Source of the DNA: Tribonema minus
Lineage: Eukaryota; Sar; Xanthophyceae; Tribonematales; Tribonemataceae
Reading direction: 5' to 3'
Length of the DNA stretch: 64,000 nt
Assembly (NCBI GenBank): GCA_017506865.1
Contig: JAFCMP010000346.1
Span: 310,001 to 374,000, forward strand
The notes below the pieces were generated by a model. It was not told where the DNA came from and ran no database searches. It was given only the letters and a program-made list of their open reading frames with translations. Position numbers and translations under genes: made by a program. Below are positions 23,501 to 32,345 of the stretch, piece after piece. Position 1 is the first letter of the stretch; every line of letters starts with the position of its first letter.

Positions 23501-25276
23501 GCCCGGCCGCTCGTATCGCACTGCCGTTCGTGTGACCGCCCGACGCATGCAGCCCGCGCGTTCAATGGACAAACTGCCGCTGCTGTTGATGCGTCAGCGT
23601 TCGGGCGTTACGGGGGGACTACTGTGAGAGGCTAAACGGGAGTGAATCTGCCCGCTGATCACTCGGTTTTGGACTGCATTGCCCAGGCACGCCACCAATG
23701 CCTTTGATGCTAACCCCAACCCTAGCCCTAACCCCAAACAGTGCGCCTGGCGCAGTGCCACGTGTCACATTGATTCGGAGGCATCAGCATCACAGCAACA
23801 GCAGCTTTGACGCTTGCGCCCCCGCGCCTTGCAGCATCAGAGGCTTCAGCGTCACAGCTGCAGTATGTAACTTCAACTGAGCGCACACAGCGCGGAAGCC
23901 AATCACTGCCAGGACTCAAAGTTTCACACGCCAGCCCTTCAACTTCAACCGCAAGTTCACCCCCTCTGTGCCATCAACAACGCCTCATCATTCGCCCCAT
24001 GACAGCATGTGTCTGGAAGTGAAGATGAGAGTGGCCCAAAGCCATCTCCCATTGAAGTTATTCCCTTCGAACACAGTTCTCACACAGACCAGGTGGCCAT
24101 TCCCGGCAGCACTGCTGACCACGCCGCCTAGCATCTGCAACCTCAACTCTCGCCCCTCAACTTCAATCCTCACCTCCACCGCGTAAAACGTCCATCCCCA
24201 CGCCTGCACCGGCAGCGCCTTGATACCAAAGAAATACCTGTGGCGCGCGCGGCACAGCAGCGCAACAAGAAACATGCCTCGGCAGTTAAGGCTTCGCGCA
24301 ATGGGCACAGCGGCGCCAGCGTAGCTCGGCAGTTAGCGTCTCACAAAAGTGCGGCAACGCTCAGCAGAATGAGGGTGACTTGTGCAGTCAGGCATGCCGG
24401 TCGTGGGCAACAAGCCATGTGTGCGATGTTGCTGAAGGCATGATTGCAACGTCGCATACTTTCCACCGCATAGCGCGTGCTAACACATGGCTTGACGAAC
24501 ACGAATTTGCACCTTTACTTGAAGTGTTTCGCGTCCAGAGGGGGCCGGTTACGGTGAACGCCCAACGGCGGGTGCAAGTCCGTTTTACTCTTTGCATAGA
24601 GCCCTGTGTTTAATCGGGTGATCATGTGGTGACAACGCTCAGCTTAATGCTGAGCCCATCCACAAAGCTCACTTAAGGCGTGCCAGCTGTAACGGCAGGT
24701 GCTGTGCAGCACCACAAGTTCTGCTGTGCACTGATTCGCGGTGCCCTGTTGATGTTTGGCGCAGCAGTAGCTGTTGGCAACGGGCACATATGCCAGACAC
24801 CTCCAGACCTCAAGAGGCCCTTGACATTATGGATTTACATCTATCCTGTTGCATTTGTTGACTAAGCAGCGAGCTGCAGCAGCGAAACAAGTAGACAAGC
24901 CCATGCACTTACGAGTTGATGGTGGTGATGGTGCTCGTTACCCGCCACCACAGATACAGCACGCTGAACGCCAGGTTCGCCAGGATCACGCATCGTATCA
25001 GCAGGTGCGATGACATCGGCGTCGTCCTCTGCAGACGGTGCGCAGAAAGTACAGCAGTGAAAGTTAGGCAGCGATTTGCAGCCATTTGAGAGTTGTAGGT
25101 ACTGGTGATGGGGGAGCTTTGAGCACTCAGCAGCCCAAAAAAATAGTGCCGAGGGAGCAGCTACAGTGGCACGATGGTATGAACTCTCTCGCGTGTAGCT
25201 TGAGTATGTCAACAAGCTGGACTCCACGCAGGGCCGCTACCTGAGGGTCTGGCTTGGTTGTCTTGGACGCGGCCAT
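11596..25276 (-). CDS. Cellulose-synthase-like GT2 glycosyltransferase
   Basis: Sixteen exons join in phase to 772 aa: 25241-25276, 24913-25028, 24174-24237, 22821-22879, 22155-22202, 20544-20661, 19244-19338, 18085-18328, 17452-17720, 16740-16842, 15742-15875, 14753-14873, 14094-14225, 13344-13475, 12459-12647, 11596-12054. This processive membrane enzyme would polymerise UDP-glucose into beta-1,4-glucan at the plasma or Golgi membrane. Order: N-terminal membrane helices (about 20-42 and 57-90), GT-A start ARVCILLPTAGERLD (about 110-124), first Asp in VIVLDE (157), KAGNMNSAL, IIAVNDCRHQLQPNFLQRT, VAFVQTPQRF, the acidic motif LIEDTH (D473), the signature QVLRW (513-517), then C-terminal helices. 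Odd: NDC where DxD is usual and IED where TED is usual. Cellulose is likely; another beta-glucan is possible. Introns are rich in exon-edge copies and telomere-type repeats. Confidence 0.9.
12320..12458. repeat. CAG/GCG microsatellite in GT2 intron 15
   Basis: Imperfect GCAGCGGCG units directly follow the GTGAGT donor of exon 15. They make a false polyalanine extension if the exon is read through. The intron is otherwise short (12055-12458). Confidence 0.7.
13249..13570. repeat. Exon-edge copies flanking GT2 exon 14
   Basis: The exon (13344-13475) has a partial copy of its 3' edge at about 13250-13290 (decoding as AFDQTTYFLQ next to a splice-like boundary). A partial copy of its 5' edge lies at about 13526-13568, including the acceptor (LQWHHGAIQL). 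Both are in the exon's orientation and lack the other half of the exon, so neither is a normal alternative exon. Confidence 0.75.
13829..13993. repeat. Two donor-edge copies of GT2 exon 13
   Basis: The last 12 codons of the exon (HQPDSIAWRIKQ) plus the GTGCGCC donor recur at about 13939-13993 and, more diverged (DQPDSIAWPIRQ), at about 13829-13880. Spacing from the true donor is about 141 and then 115 bp. Similarity falls with distance. Confidence 0.85.
14950..15135. repeat. Two acceptor-edge copies of GT2 exon 12
   Basis: The first part of the exon (SLWRVEALKGLAADG) with its upstream intron recurs at about 14950-15008 and 15070-15135. TTAGGG-type repeats separate the copies. The copies stop at the same codon region, before the second half of the exon. 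Confidence 0.85.
15383..16145. repeat. Exon-edge copies on both sides of GT2 exon 11
   Basis: Downstream donor-edge copies (GATGCCGTCCTTGCCGTGG-type) lie at about 15611-15672, with decayed ones near 15515-15550 and 15383-15420. Upstream acceptor-edge copies lie at about 15950-15995 and 16098-16145, each keeping the GCCACCTGCAG block that contains the acceptor. The real exon is 15742-15875. Confidence 0.8.
16350..16562. repeat. Donor-edge copies of GT2 exon 10
   Basis: The block GCTCACCCTGTCCCACGTG, which spans the exon 10 donor, recurs at about 16535-16562 and, weaker, at about 16352-16375. Both are short and decayed. Confidence 0.5.
17164..17853. repeat. Exon-edge copies of GT2 exon 9
   Basis: A donor-edge copy at about 17164-17245 decodes as a diverged version of the exon end (TIIAVNDRR for TIIAVNDCR). 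An acceptor-edge copy at about 17791-17853 repeats the first 20 or so codons and the pyrimidine-rich acceptor. The real exon is 17452-17720. Confidence 0.85.
18355..18640. repeat. Acceptor-edge copy of GT2 exon 8 with telomere-type islands
   Basis: About 18428-18540 repeats the 5' part of exon 8 and its acceptor (SPRIVPILQAENAA-like decoding). It is flanked by TTAGGG-type islands at about 18360-18400 and 18545-18600. Confidence 0.8.
19105..19690. repeat. Exon-edge copies of GT2 exon 7
   Basis: A donor-edge copy lies at about 19105-19178 and two acceptor-edge copies at about 19479-19508 and 19656-19690 (the CAATCACCTTGAACAT block plus acceptor). The true exon is 19244-19338. Confidence 0.8.
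20275..20465. repeat. Two donor-edge copies of GT2 exon 6
   Basis: The last part of exon 6 plus donor (CTTGCTCTTCCTCCCGCACG on the plus strand) recurs at about 20278-20345 and 20408-20465, with the intronic CATGACAGTTACG block copied as well. The real exon end is 20544. Confidence 0.85.
20975..21014. repeat. Telomere-type repeat island
   Basis: This is a short run of TTAGGG with one variant unit, inside GT2 intron 5. It is isolated from other low-complexity sequence. Confidence 0.85.
21455..22143. repeat. Intronic direct repeat pair and telomere-type island
   Basis: About 21455-21560 and 21976-22082 share TATTGTCCGTCGCATAT and a following 70 bp at about 75% identity. Directly after the second copy lies a TTAGGG-type island (22080-22143) that ends 12 bp from the exon 5 donor. 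Nothing coding is recognised in the repeat. Confidence 0.6.
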
Positions 25277-26295
25277 GACTGCGAGCACGCCATTGCGGGT
25301 TGCTAATTTCACCTGCACAGCAGCACAGGCAGCAGCAGGACACAATTTCAGCCATGCAAACACAGCTGGTTCTGTCAGCACCACTTCAAATTGTACTTGT
25401 CTTTTAGCAAAGACACGAGTTCCATACGTTGCTGCTCACCTTCACCGCGCGCTGGTCTACGGCCATTGAGCCGCCTGGCCCCATCGTCCCCCTCTCCTGC
25501 TGCTCCTCGCCCCGCTGGCTTTCAACAGGACCGCGTGGATAGCTGCATGGCGGTGCCAATTATTGATCGAGCTTGCTCAGTCGCCGTAGGATATTCCTGA
25601 TGCTGACACCCTCCTTCCATGCACTGCCAGACTCAAATTGCTCTTCCTGGAGTCGACGAAAACAGATTGTCTGAGCAGTTACAGGCCGTTCAACTTGCAA
25701 TCCACCCTCCCCCCAAAACCCCAGAAACTTAGCCCCTCATCCACACACACCCAGGCCCCCATCGTCGTAGTGACTCGTAAGCCCTGAAATGCCGTTGCTG
25801 CAGATGACCAGGTGATTGCAAACGAATAGACCAGCAGGCATGTGTGGAGTGGTGCACCTGACATCAGAAAATCCCCAAGTACATGCAGAGCATACATGTC
25901 TCGAGCCTGATTTGCTCAAATCGCCACAAGAAGGCTCGACTGACAACACCAACAAGGAGAAAGGAACAGAGCCGGCAGCCGTTCCAACTCGCAAACAACT
26001 GCTGACACCAAAATCATGTCTGCAGACAGAGCATGTCAGTGAATGGTCACAGACGGTGGAGATGTCTGTTGGACATGGCCAATACTTGTAGTGTGGCCAT
26101 CAACTGCTGCAGCCAGTGGCCGTGCTGCACACATACATTCTTCTATGTGCACACTGCCTTGCGCACATCTATTGAAATAAGCCATGACGGTGCTCTGTCA
26201 TCACAAGGGCAGTAGCGGGAGCAGCTGAGACTCGAACGTCATGCAGGGCCTGCCAGCATATGTGGTTCATACTCACAGACGTTCACAAGTTCATG
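25277..26295. other. Intergenic region upstream of the GT2 gene
   Basis: One kilobase separates the GT2 start from the stop of the coiled-coil gene, both on the minus strand. It should contain the GT2 promoter and the 3' UTR of the coiled-coil gene. No gene, repeat array or telomere-type island was seen. Confidence 0.5.
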
Positions 26296-28021
26296 CTACG
26301 CTAGTCCGTCGCTGGACCCACATTCAGCACACAGCGGCGATGACCTCAAACTGCACTCGCCCCGTTGGCGCCCCCGCCCCAGTGGCGAGGCAGCGCTCTC
26401 TTTGCCCTGCTGAAACTTCAAGTGGCGCGTGACGTGCCGTCGCCGCGTCCGCTCCGCCGCAGCCACCGCTACACCCGCATCAATGGCGGCATCCACAATA
26501 GCTTCCCCGGCGCTGTCTGCGCCACGGCTGCGCTGCACGTCCATCGTTTGTGCGTCTTGAAGTTCGGACTGCAACGCAGCGATTCTCTGAGCCGCCAGCG
26601 CCGCCGCCGCGTGCGCAGCTTTCTGTGCCCCCGCCGCCGCTGCCTCCCTTGCAGCGGCAGCCGTCTCCAGCTCGCTGATGCGCTGCGCTGCCGCTGCCGT
26701 CGCTGCACGCAGCTGCTGCTGGAGTTCCGCTATCTGCGCTGCCGCTGCCGCGGTGCGCGCCGCTGCTGCCGCGGCGGCCTCCGCCGCAGCCGCCTCAAGC
26801 ACGCCAACGCGCTGCGCCGCTGCTGCCGCCGCTGCCGCCACTTTCTGGTCTGCCTCTGCGGCCGCGTCGCGCTGCGCACGCTCGCAACGCTCAGCCATGC
26901 GCTCGCAGCGTTCGTTCAACTGGTTGCAGCGCTCCGTGAGATCTGTAACCAGCGCCTCCGCTTTGGCGCATCTGCGGTGCTGCTCCGTCGTCTCGGCAGC
27001 GGCAGCGGCGCTGCGCGCCTGCTCCAGCGCGGCGGCGGCGGCAGCGGCGTCTGCGGTGCGCCGCGAGCGCTCCTGTGCTTGCGCGTCGGCCGCTGCGGTC
27101 AGCTGATTCGACTGCTGGGCAAGCTGTGATGTCAGCGCATTGACGCGGGCCTGCGACTCTTGCAGAGCCAAATCGCGCTCCGCACACCCTGAGCACTGCT
27201 GCTGTTGTTGCTGTGCCTGCTGCTGCGGCCTGGCCTCCTGCTCATCGTGGCGCTGTCCATCTTGTGGTGCGTCGTGCTGGTGATCGTGCTGCTGCTTGGG
27301 TACAAATTCCCGCTGCTCTCCCCACAATGGCTGCTGCTGCTGCTGAGCTGCGGATGGCAGCAGCGGTACCTGCCACTTCAGTGCCCAAGCACCGCCTCTG
27401 TGGCAACGACAACAACAGTTGCAGCACCTGCACTTTGTACTGTTGGTGCCACAATCCCTCCCATGCGGCTCCTTGCGCGCTGCTTCTCGTTCAGTAGGGT
27501 CGTCAACAGCTGACGGCTGCTTCCCCTTGCGGCTCTTGGTCTCCGCAGCCGGGGCGATGGTGTGCTCTCGATCGGATGCATCCAGGCTTTGTCGAGCGCG
27601 AGCTGCCCCTTCAGCTGCCTTCAGCAGCTCCGTTTCCATTTGCGTGCGGCGGGCGCGCTCCAGGTCCACCTCACATTGCAGTGCCTGCACCTGCGGGATG
27701 CCCATGAGTAGAAAGGAATGCTCAGAGTGATGGGAATAAACGCGAGCGGAACTGACGATGACTGAGTAAGCAGAGGGTCTGTTGCGATTTGGCAACCACC
27801 ACCAAATTGACAGCAATATTGATATGTTGGATAAAATTTCAGGCATTGAAATTTGCGCTGGCGTAGCCTTGCCTTGCCTGGGAGTACAGTCTCTGCACAA
27901 GCTCATCCTGTTGCCTCAGGCTCGGTGGCATCACTGCTGCTGCCGCAGGTAGTGATGTTGCGGCAGCGCGGACGGCGGTGCCAGTGAAGTAGTCATCGCT
28001 GCCTCGCTGCTGGTTGGTCAT
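26296..28021 (-). CDS. Alanine-rich coiled-coil protein
   Basis: Two exons, 27878-28021 and 26296-27690, give 512 aa. The junction uses a GC donor (CAG|GCAAGG) and a normal acceptor (CCCGCAG), both phase 0, joining LVQRLYSQ to VQALQCEV. Without it, the first exon's frame stops shortly afterwards. Residues about 50-85 and 220-430 are heptad-rich with many Ala, Glu and Gln and should form long coiled coils. Between them lie a polyglutamine tract and a cysteine cluster (CRCCNCCCRCH near residue 150). That cluster might instead be a short retained intron, since GT and AG sites flank it. No enzyme domain is seen; a structural or scaffold role is only a guess. It is head to head with the plastid-targeted gene, 201 bp apart. 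Confidence 0.65.
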
Positions 28022-28222
28022 GCCACCCTTGTGTTTCACCTTTCTCAACTGCCACTCCAACTTCAATCGCCACATAAACTTCAAGTCGCCACAGTGACAA
28101 CGCATCGCGCAAACGGCAACGCAGCCGCGCCCTACGTCACTGTTGGCTAGTGCATAGTGCACATCGTTCTGTGATCCACACCACCAGCTCGACTCGCGGC
28201 GCTACAGTCTGCCACGTGCCAC
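28022..28222. promoter_or_regulatory. Bidirectional promoter region
   Basis: Only 201 bp lie between two start codons that point away from each other (28021 minus, 28223 plus), so both promoters must share this segment or overlap the 5' exons. It contains a CTTCAA motif near 28060-28085 and no clear TATA box. Confidence 0.5.
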
Positions 28223-30521
28223 ATGGGCACCTGCAAGCCATTACTGCCAGCGTCGGCTGTGCTGCTGTCGCTGCTGCCCACCCTGGACGCCTTTGCGCCC
28301 GTGCTGACAGTACGGACCAGATCGCGCTTCAGGCAATGCAGCCAAGCCCCGCGAATAAGGCCCGCGTCTGTTGTCACAGGGCTGTGCATGGTAGCCAGCG
28401 ACACAGGTGGCACTGCCGGAGCAGGCGGTGCTGCTGCTGCTACGGCAGCCGATGCCGTTGAGGGCATCATGACCATGCCCACCATAGACATCAAACTGGA
28501 GCTGCAGATGCGCGGCATCGACCACAGGGACGCCCTGGAGAAGCAGGAGCTAGCGAGGCGACTGGCGCAAGCACGCGCCTCCCAGGCGCAGCCGGTCTCC
28601 GTGGCCACGGATCCCAGTATCGAACGCGCAGCGGCAAAGGCAATGGAAATGGGGGAAGGGGGGCTCAGAAGAGCTCTCAGAGACATGGGCATTCCATTCT
28701 CTCAGCTGGCGGATGCGCCGGAACTGGCGAGGCTCTACGCTGCGGCGGTCGCCGAGCGCAAGGCCGCTCGTGCAGAGCGGGAGCCGTTCATCAGTTACTA
28801 CCCGTACGAACGCGTGCCCGGCGACGCTGCAGAGCGGCGCAGGCCGCCAACAACTACGCGCAGCAGAGGCGAGCGCGATGACCGAGGCACTCCTCGTGAT
28901 GCGTCACGGCGCGGCGACAGGTCCAAGCGCCCCCTTGCATACGCCGCACGCAGCGACGGCGGCAGGATGCGGGAGCCGCCGCTGCCGCCGCCGACGACCT
29001 ACGCCGCCGCCGCCGCCGCCAGCGAAGCGGTTTTCGCGCAGGAGGCGCGCGAGCTGTCGACGCGCGAGCTCATGGCGGAGCTCGACAGGGTGGGCGCGCC
29101 GTACGACGTGCTGGCGGCGCGCGGCGCGCTCGAGGAGGCGTACGTGCGGCACTGCCTCGCAGCGGGCGCGTCACCGACTTCAACCGGGCCTACTTCAAAC
29201 CCGTCCGGCGGCGGCGGCGGCGGCGTGCTGCGCGCCAAGCCGCGGCGCAGCGGCGGCGGCGGCGGCAGCGGCAGCGGCGGCGGCGGGGGGGGCGATACAG
29301 CGTCGTACGACAGCGCTCTGCACTGGGCGTCGCGGCTCACGTATGAGGACATCATCGAAGAGCTGCGCGCACGGGACATATCCGTCGGCGGCGGCAGCGG
29401 CGGCGGCGGCGGCGGCGCCGATTTCGGCGCGCTTGCACGGCGGCTCGCGCGCGCGGTCGCTGCGGAGGAGCGCGCGCTGATGCTGAGCGCTGATGAGCAG
29501 CAGCAGCAGCGCTCATCATCATCGGCGTCGTCGCGCGCGGGCTGGCGCAACGGCGCGGGCGCCGACGACGCCTCGTACGACATGTACGGCAGCGGCGGAG
29601 GCGACGACGATGATGGCGAAAGCGGGTACTACAGCCCCGCGCGCATCGCGCTCGACGCCGTAGGCGCGCTGTTCTCGCTCACCGAGCGCATCATCACCGG
29701 CGGCCACGACCCTTCCGATGATGAGGAGGACGAAGCTGCCGCTGCTGGCGGCGGCGGCGGCGCTGCGCAGCGGCAGCGGCGGCGGCGGCGGCGGCAGGGG
29801 GGGGCGAGCGAGTGGCTGCGACGGCACGCGGATGGCGTGAGCGCGGCGCTGCGCAGCACCGCTGGGGAGTCTGCGGGCGGCGTCGCGGCGGGCGTGGTGC
29901 GCGCAGGTGCGTCTCCACTTGCAGTTCAGAACTTCACAGCAAGTGGCAGTGTGTCGCTCGGTGTGCTCGGCGTGCTTGAGCACTCTGCAGCACCGCGACG
30001 GGACAGTTCACACCTCGTGTCAGGCAGGCGCAAAAATTGCTCAATCAGTCCAGCCTTCCTTGCGCGCCACACAAGATCTATCATAGCATGCTCTCAAAAT
30101 ATATAAACTATGGACACTGCATTGCTCCCAATGTTGACCAATTTTCATCTGCATGATGCCCGCCTTGTTTCGCGCGACGCGGCGCGCAGCCGTGAGCGGC
30201 GCGGAGGCAGCGGCGGAGTGGGCCGGCGGCGGCGCCATCGCGCGCGAGCGCGTGCTGCTCGGCGTCTCCCTGTACTGCCTGGCGTTCAAGCGCGGACTCT
30301 GGTCCGCGCTCGTCCTGCTCTTTGCGATCCGCGCGGCGCGCATCACACTGCAGGAGGCGCTGGGAGGGGGGTTTGGGGGGGCAGCGGGGCGACGGGGGGG
30401 AGGGGGGGCGCGCGCCGCACAGGGGACGGTGGGAGGGGGGAAGAAAGTGCGCCGCGTGCTCGTGCGCAAGGTCAAGAGGAAGCCGCAGGGCGGCACCGCT
30501 AGCGGCAGCAGCGCTCTTTGA
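28223..30521 (+). CDS. Plastid-targeted protein with SAP-like repeats
   Basis: Exons 28223-29906 and 30190-30521 join in phase (donor GCAG|GTGCGT, acceptor GCGCAG) to 671 aa. Residues 1-23 form a signal peptide (hydrophobic SAVLLSLLPTLDA) followed by FAP, the aromatic +1 residue and small basic transit segment used for import into secondary red-type plastids. Then come several SAP-like helix-turn-helix motifs: IKLELQMRGIDHRDALEKQE, a second near LRRALRDMGIPFSQL, a third near STRELMAELDRVGAPYDV and a fourth near TYEDIIEELRARDIS. Long Gly/Ser/Ala linkers separate them. Exon 2 adds a hydrophobic stretch (LLGVSLYCLAFKRGLWSALV) and a Lys/Arg tail. SAP motifs often bind nucleic acid, so plastid nucleoid or RNA binding is plausible but inferred. 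No close family is recognised. Confidence 0.75.
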
Positions 30522-32308
30522 ATGGGAAATTATCATCAATGTTCAAAGCGAGAGGCTCGATGAACACGGCTTTTATTGCGATGAGTTCTCGTGCGTGTGT
30601 TCATGTGCTGCTGGAGGCAGGCTCTAGCAGTGCTGCCAGTGTCGATGGTGCCCTGCAGCCGTGCGATCTGCTTGGACTGCAGCACCCCCTGCACCTCCCA
30701 TGGCCATGCAGCGCCATGTACTGGGTTTCTTGTACTTTGAAGTATGCCTTTGCTCCAGAAGTGGTCGCTGCCTAGGATTTGCATTCTGTAGAGCTGAACC
30801 TGCCACTGGGGTTTGTTTCAGTCACATGGTGACATGCAGTTTTTGGAGGTGGTCACAGCCATTCCAGGGCATGCGTGCATCATTAGCAGGCACGACATGA
30901 AGTGCTGCTGGCATCACGGTGTGTCTGTGATGTACAGGTTGAAGAAGTGGCTACCTTCAGGCCCTTAAGGGGCAACCTTCAGACGTGCTGCCTACATGAG
31001 TCCACACATCATGATCTTGCTGTGTGTCCGCCCTCGTATGGCTCAAGCTGCACATTGTCAAGACCTTGGCAAGGCCCCAAATTGTCCTTGTCATCGGTAG
31101 CAAGATGAGTTTTTACGAACTCAAATGGCATGCAAGAAGCGCACAACAGCATGTACCTAAGTGTAGCAGTGCCAGGTGTTGTTGTAGACCTGACATTGGG
31201 GGTCAATGGCATCTGTTGCGCGTCAAACACAACACATGGTGGTGCCGGCATGACGAGGCGCTTTGTCAAGGTCAGTGCTGTAAGTTGGCCCCTGCTGAGC
31301 ACTGCATTCGCTCGCGCCGCATATGTCAATGTACACTTTTGGCAATGTCATTTAGAAGACTGTCAATGCGCGTTGAGACGCTTCAAGTTTCGCAAAGCCA
31401 CGTGTACACTCCGGTAGCAAATTGGACATCGACCACCTGGGGTTGTTCATGCCCCAAGCGAGAGTTGTCGATGCAAGTCAATGCTATTACTCAATGGCCA
31501 CTTCTAAGCACTGGGACTGCACAGTCTGTGAGCAAATGCAGGCTCAGTGCACGAGAGCGCCTGAGATTTCAGGCAGTACCAAAAAGTGAGAACTTAAGAC
31601 TCGTCACAAACGTGCAACGCAGCAGACAGGTACAAGCGCCAACAGTCAATAGATCAGATCAATGGCAACAGCGGTGCTGCATATCCAGACGAATACATCC
31701 ATGAATTCATTTCTGAGCCGCACACACACACTACTGTACCTATATGACTACCAAAGAGCAACAATGACTGGCACCCGCAGAGCAGCGCCCCGCCGCTCCT
31801 GCCGCATGTTCAACTTCAACTTCCATGTACACGAGACGCTTGCCGGTCAGCCCACGCACTGCCTTCCCATAGGCAGGCACGCATGAGCGTGCAGCAGCGT
31901 CAACGATTCCCCCCCCCCTTCCCCCCCTAAACCACACAGTGACTACATGCACATGACTCTAGTGGTAAAGTGCAGTTGCCTCGGTGCCCCCCGTGCGCAC
32001 AGCTTGGATCTAAGTCTTTGTGAAGCACAACTTCAACGTTGATTTCCCTGGCGCTGCTGCGGCAACTGATACGTTCAGCTGCCCGTGCCTACGCGCCCAG
32101 AATGCAGGAGGAGCACAGGAGAGACTCTGTGGAACTCAAACTTCAACTTGCACCCCTACGCCACACGCGAGGTCAGCCAGCAGCAGCAGCAGCAGCGACC
32201 CGCAAACCCCCCTGCGCAGAGACGAAACGATGCTGGCTCATACTTCAACTGGAAATTGGACTTCACTCTGCCGCCCGCCTCGTCTTTCTTCTCCGTAGTA
32301 CGTGTACT
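30522..32308. other. Intergenic region between convergent genes
   Basis: This holds the 3' ends of the plastid-targeted gene (plus) and the methyltransferase gene (minus). A plus-strand frame at 31024-31704 has no recognisable domain and ordinary noncoding composition. A C-rich tract lies near 31910-31928, and several CTTCAACTTCAA-type motifs occur at about 31808-32340. No transposon is evident. Confidence 0.5.
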
Positions 32309-32345
32309 TCAACTAGAAGTTGAACTAGAAGTTGAACTTCGCTTC
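32240..32345. repeat. ACTTCAA/TTGAAGT motif cluster at methyltransferase 3' end
   Basis: Tandem near-palindromic GAAGTTGAACTA units run into the last exon of the methyltransferase. There they encode its terminal Ser/Thr tail (SSTSSSTSS) and the TGA stop. The same motif is scattered through introns and intergenic DNA of the window. Confidence 0.7.

Noticed and set aside
31024-31704. 226-residue plus-strand frame between convergent genes
   Set aside because: There is no domain, no splice-supported extension and an amino-acid composition like nearby noncoding frames.
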